Below, in pieces: positions 62,640 to 64,000 of a stretch of 64,000 bases of DNA. The stretch covers positions 7,482,001-7,546,000 of the forward strand of contig NC_090946.1 in the NCBI RefSeq assembly GCF_040807025.1. The letters run 5' to 3'. The translations under genes were made by a program, and so were the position numbers. Every line of letters begins with the position of its first letter. Position 1 is the first letter of the stretch. The notes under the pieces are model-generated. The model saw nothing but the letters and a program-made list of their open reading frames with translations, did not search any database and was not told the origin of the DNA. This DNA comes from Struthio camelus (taxonomy: Eukaryota > Chordata > Aves > Struthioniformes > Struthionidae).

Positions 62640-63645
62640 GACGGAGGGCGCAAGGGTGGCACGGAGCGGGTGGCAGGGGGACCTCGAGGGACATGGGGCG
62701 AGTGGCCCCGGGGGCGCAAGGGTGGCACGGAGCGGGTGGCAGGGGGACCACGAGGGACATGGGGCGGGTGGCCCCGGGGGGCGCAAGGGTGGCACGGAGC
62801 GGGTGGCAGGGGGACCTCGGGGGACATGGGGCGGGTGGCCCCGGGGGGCGCAAGGGTGGCACGGAGCGGGTGGCAGGGGGACCACGAGGGACATGGGGCG
62901 GGTGGCCCCGGGGGGCGCAAGGGTGGCACGGAGCGGGTGGCAGGGGGACCACGAGGGACATGGGGCGGGTGGCCCCGGGGGTGCAAGGGTGGCACGGAGC
63001 GGGCGGCAGGGGGACCTCGGGGGACATGGGGCGGGTGGCCCCGGGGGTGCAAGGGTGGCACGGAGTGGGTGGCAGGGGGACCTCGGGGGACATGGGGCGG
63101 GTGGCCCCGGGGGGCGCAAGGGTGGCACGGAGCGGGTGGCAGGGGGACCACGAGGGACATGGGGCGGGTGGCCCCGGGGGGTGCAAGGGTGGCACGGAGC
63201 GGGTGGCAGGGGGACCACGAGGGACATGGGGCGGGTGGCCCCGGGGGGCGCAAGGGTGGCACGGAGCGGGTGGCAGGGGGACCACGAGGGACATGGGGCG
63301 GGTGGCCCCGGGGGCGCAAGGGTGGCACGGAGCGGGTGGCAGGGGGACCACGAGGGACATGGGGCGGGTGGCCCCGGGGGCGCAAGGGTGGCACGGAGCG
63401 GGTGGCAGGGGGACCTCGGGGGACATGGGGCGGGTGGCCCCGGGGGTGCAAGGGTGGCACGGAGCGGGTGGCAGGGGGACTTCGGGGGACATGGGGCGGG
63501 TGGCCCCGGGGGCGCAAGGGTGGCACGGAGCGGGTGGCAGGGGGACCTCGGGGGACATGGGGCGGGTGGCCCCGGGGGCGCAAGGGTGGCACGGAGCGGG
63601 TGGCAGGGGGACCTCGGGGGACATGGGGCGGGTGGCCCGGTGGCC
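62640..63645 (+). repeat. Minisatellite in intron 1 of the PRG2-like gene (about 65 bp unit)
   Basis: About 15 highly homogeneous units with 'caagggtggcacggagcggg' and 'gacatggggcgggtggcccc'. The low divergence between copies suggests recent expansion. Confidence 0.96.
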
Positions 63646-63694
63646 CGGTCCCCATCTACGCCCGCCTGTCCCCAGCGCTGCCACCGCCGCCACC

Positions 63695-64000
63695 ATGCAG
63701 CCCTGGCTGCTCCTCGCCGCGGCCCTGCTGAGCGCCGCCAGCGCCCGCCACCCGGGTGAGTGCCCACGCCGCTGCCCGCCGGCGCAGCGCCGCCGGGGTC
63801 CCCTGCGCCGGCCGCCGCCGTCACCCCTGTGCCCGCAGCCCCCGAGCCGGCCCTGGCAGCGCCGGCGGCCCCCGCGGCCGAGGTGGGCGACGAGCTCTGG
63901 TGCCCGCGGGACAACGAGACGGCGAGGCTGAGCCTGCCGGCGGCCGCCGGCACCTACCGCTACGCGGTGGTGGTGCGCCGGTGCAAGACCTTCCGCGGCG
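63695..64000 (+). CDS. PRG2: PRG2/PRG3-like secreted C-type-lectin protein, 5' part (cut by window end)
   Basis: In mammals this family includes eosinophil major basic protein. Exon 63676-63755 holds the start codon (63695) and a signal peptide, MQPWLLLAAALLSAASA. The next exon starts at 63839 and runs off the window. It encodes a short Ala/Pro-rich piece, then DELWCPRDNET, then TYRYAVVVRRCKTFRG. This aligns with the human stretch from the CPEEEDTV segment to CRYLLVRSLQTFSQAW at the start of the lectin domain. The position next to SLC43A3 equals the human order. The propiece between signal and lectin domain is only about 25 residues and is not strongly acidic, unlike the long acidic propiece of human PRG2. 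PRG2 and PRG3 cannot be told apart from this part. Confidence 0.75.

Overview
This window looks like a gene-dense, very GC-rich piece of a sauropsid genome, most likely a bird microchromosome or an equivalent small chromosome. The reasons are compact multi-exon genes with vertebrate splice sites, CpG-island promoters, a CR1-family LINE fragment, few other transposons, and a different G/C-rich minisatellite in nearly every intron and intergenic gap. Gene content and order match the human 11q12.1 block, read as ZDHHC5 - CLP1 - (YPEL4) - SERPING1 - UBE2L6 - SMTNL1 - TIMM10 - (SLC43A1) - RTN4RL2 - SLC43A3 - PRG2.

Layout. 1-18.8 kb: 5' half of ZDHHC5 (minus strand; coding exons 2-5, two long introns, promoter and non-coding exon 1 near 18.36 kb). 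19.3-22.6 kb: CLP1 (minus, 2 coding exons, 425 aa). 22.6-23.6 kb: an unusual promoter-like cluster (five octamers, three full CREs), then what looks like the decayed or badly assembled last part of YPEL4 (plus). 23.6-29.5 kb: SERPING1, C1 inhibitor (minus, 7 coding exons, 522 aa). 31.4-33.0 kb: UBE2L6-like ISG15/ubiquitin E2 (plus, 156 aa), tail to tail with SMTNL1 (minus, 33.1-37.5 kb, 566 aa with a CH domain). 39.2-40.2 kb: TIMM10 (plus, 90 aa). 41.4-46.5 kb: RTN4RL2, Nogo receptor 2 (minus, 418 aa). 52.2-60.8 kb: SLC43A3 (plus, 12 coding exons, 514 aa). 62.5 kb to the end: first exons of a PRG2/PRG3-like secreted C-type-lectin gene (plus, cut by the window end).

All complete gene models were built by hand from splice sites. 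Each sums to a whole number of codons, which supports the exon boundaries. The genes do not form one pathway: they are a conserved neighbourhood of housekeeping genes (CLP1 tRNA/mRNA processing, TIMM10 mitochondrial import, ZDHHC5 palmitoylation) and tissue-specific or immune genes (SERPING1, UBE2L6, SMTNL1, RTN4RL2, SLC43A3, PRG2-like).

The main surprises are the YPEL4 remnant, the absence of SLC43A1 between TIMM10 and RTN4RL2, an E2 enzyme with HPG in place of the HPN motif, and minisatellites whose units carry transcription-factor-like sites: a palindromic thyroid-response-like element in SERPING1 intron 6, CCAAT boxes in an SMTNL1 intron, and KLF-plus-octamer units in SLC43A3 intron 8. 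Most very long open frames here are by-products of arrays whose period is a multiple of three.
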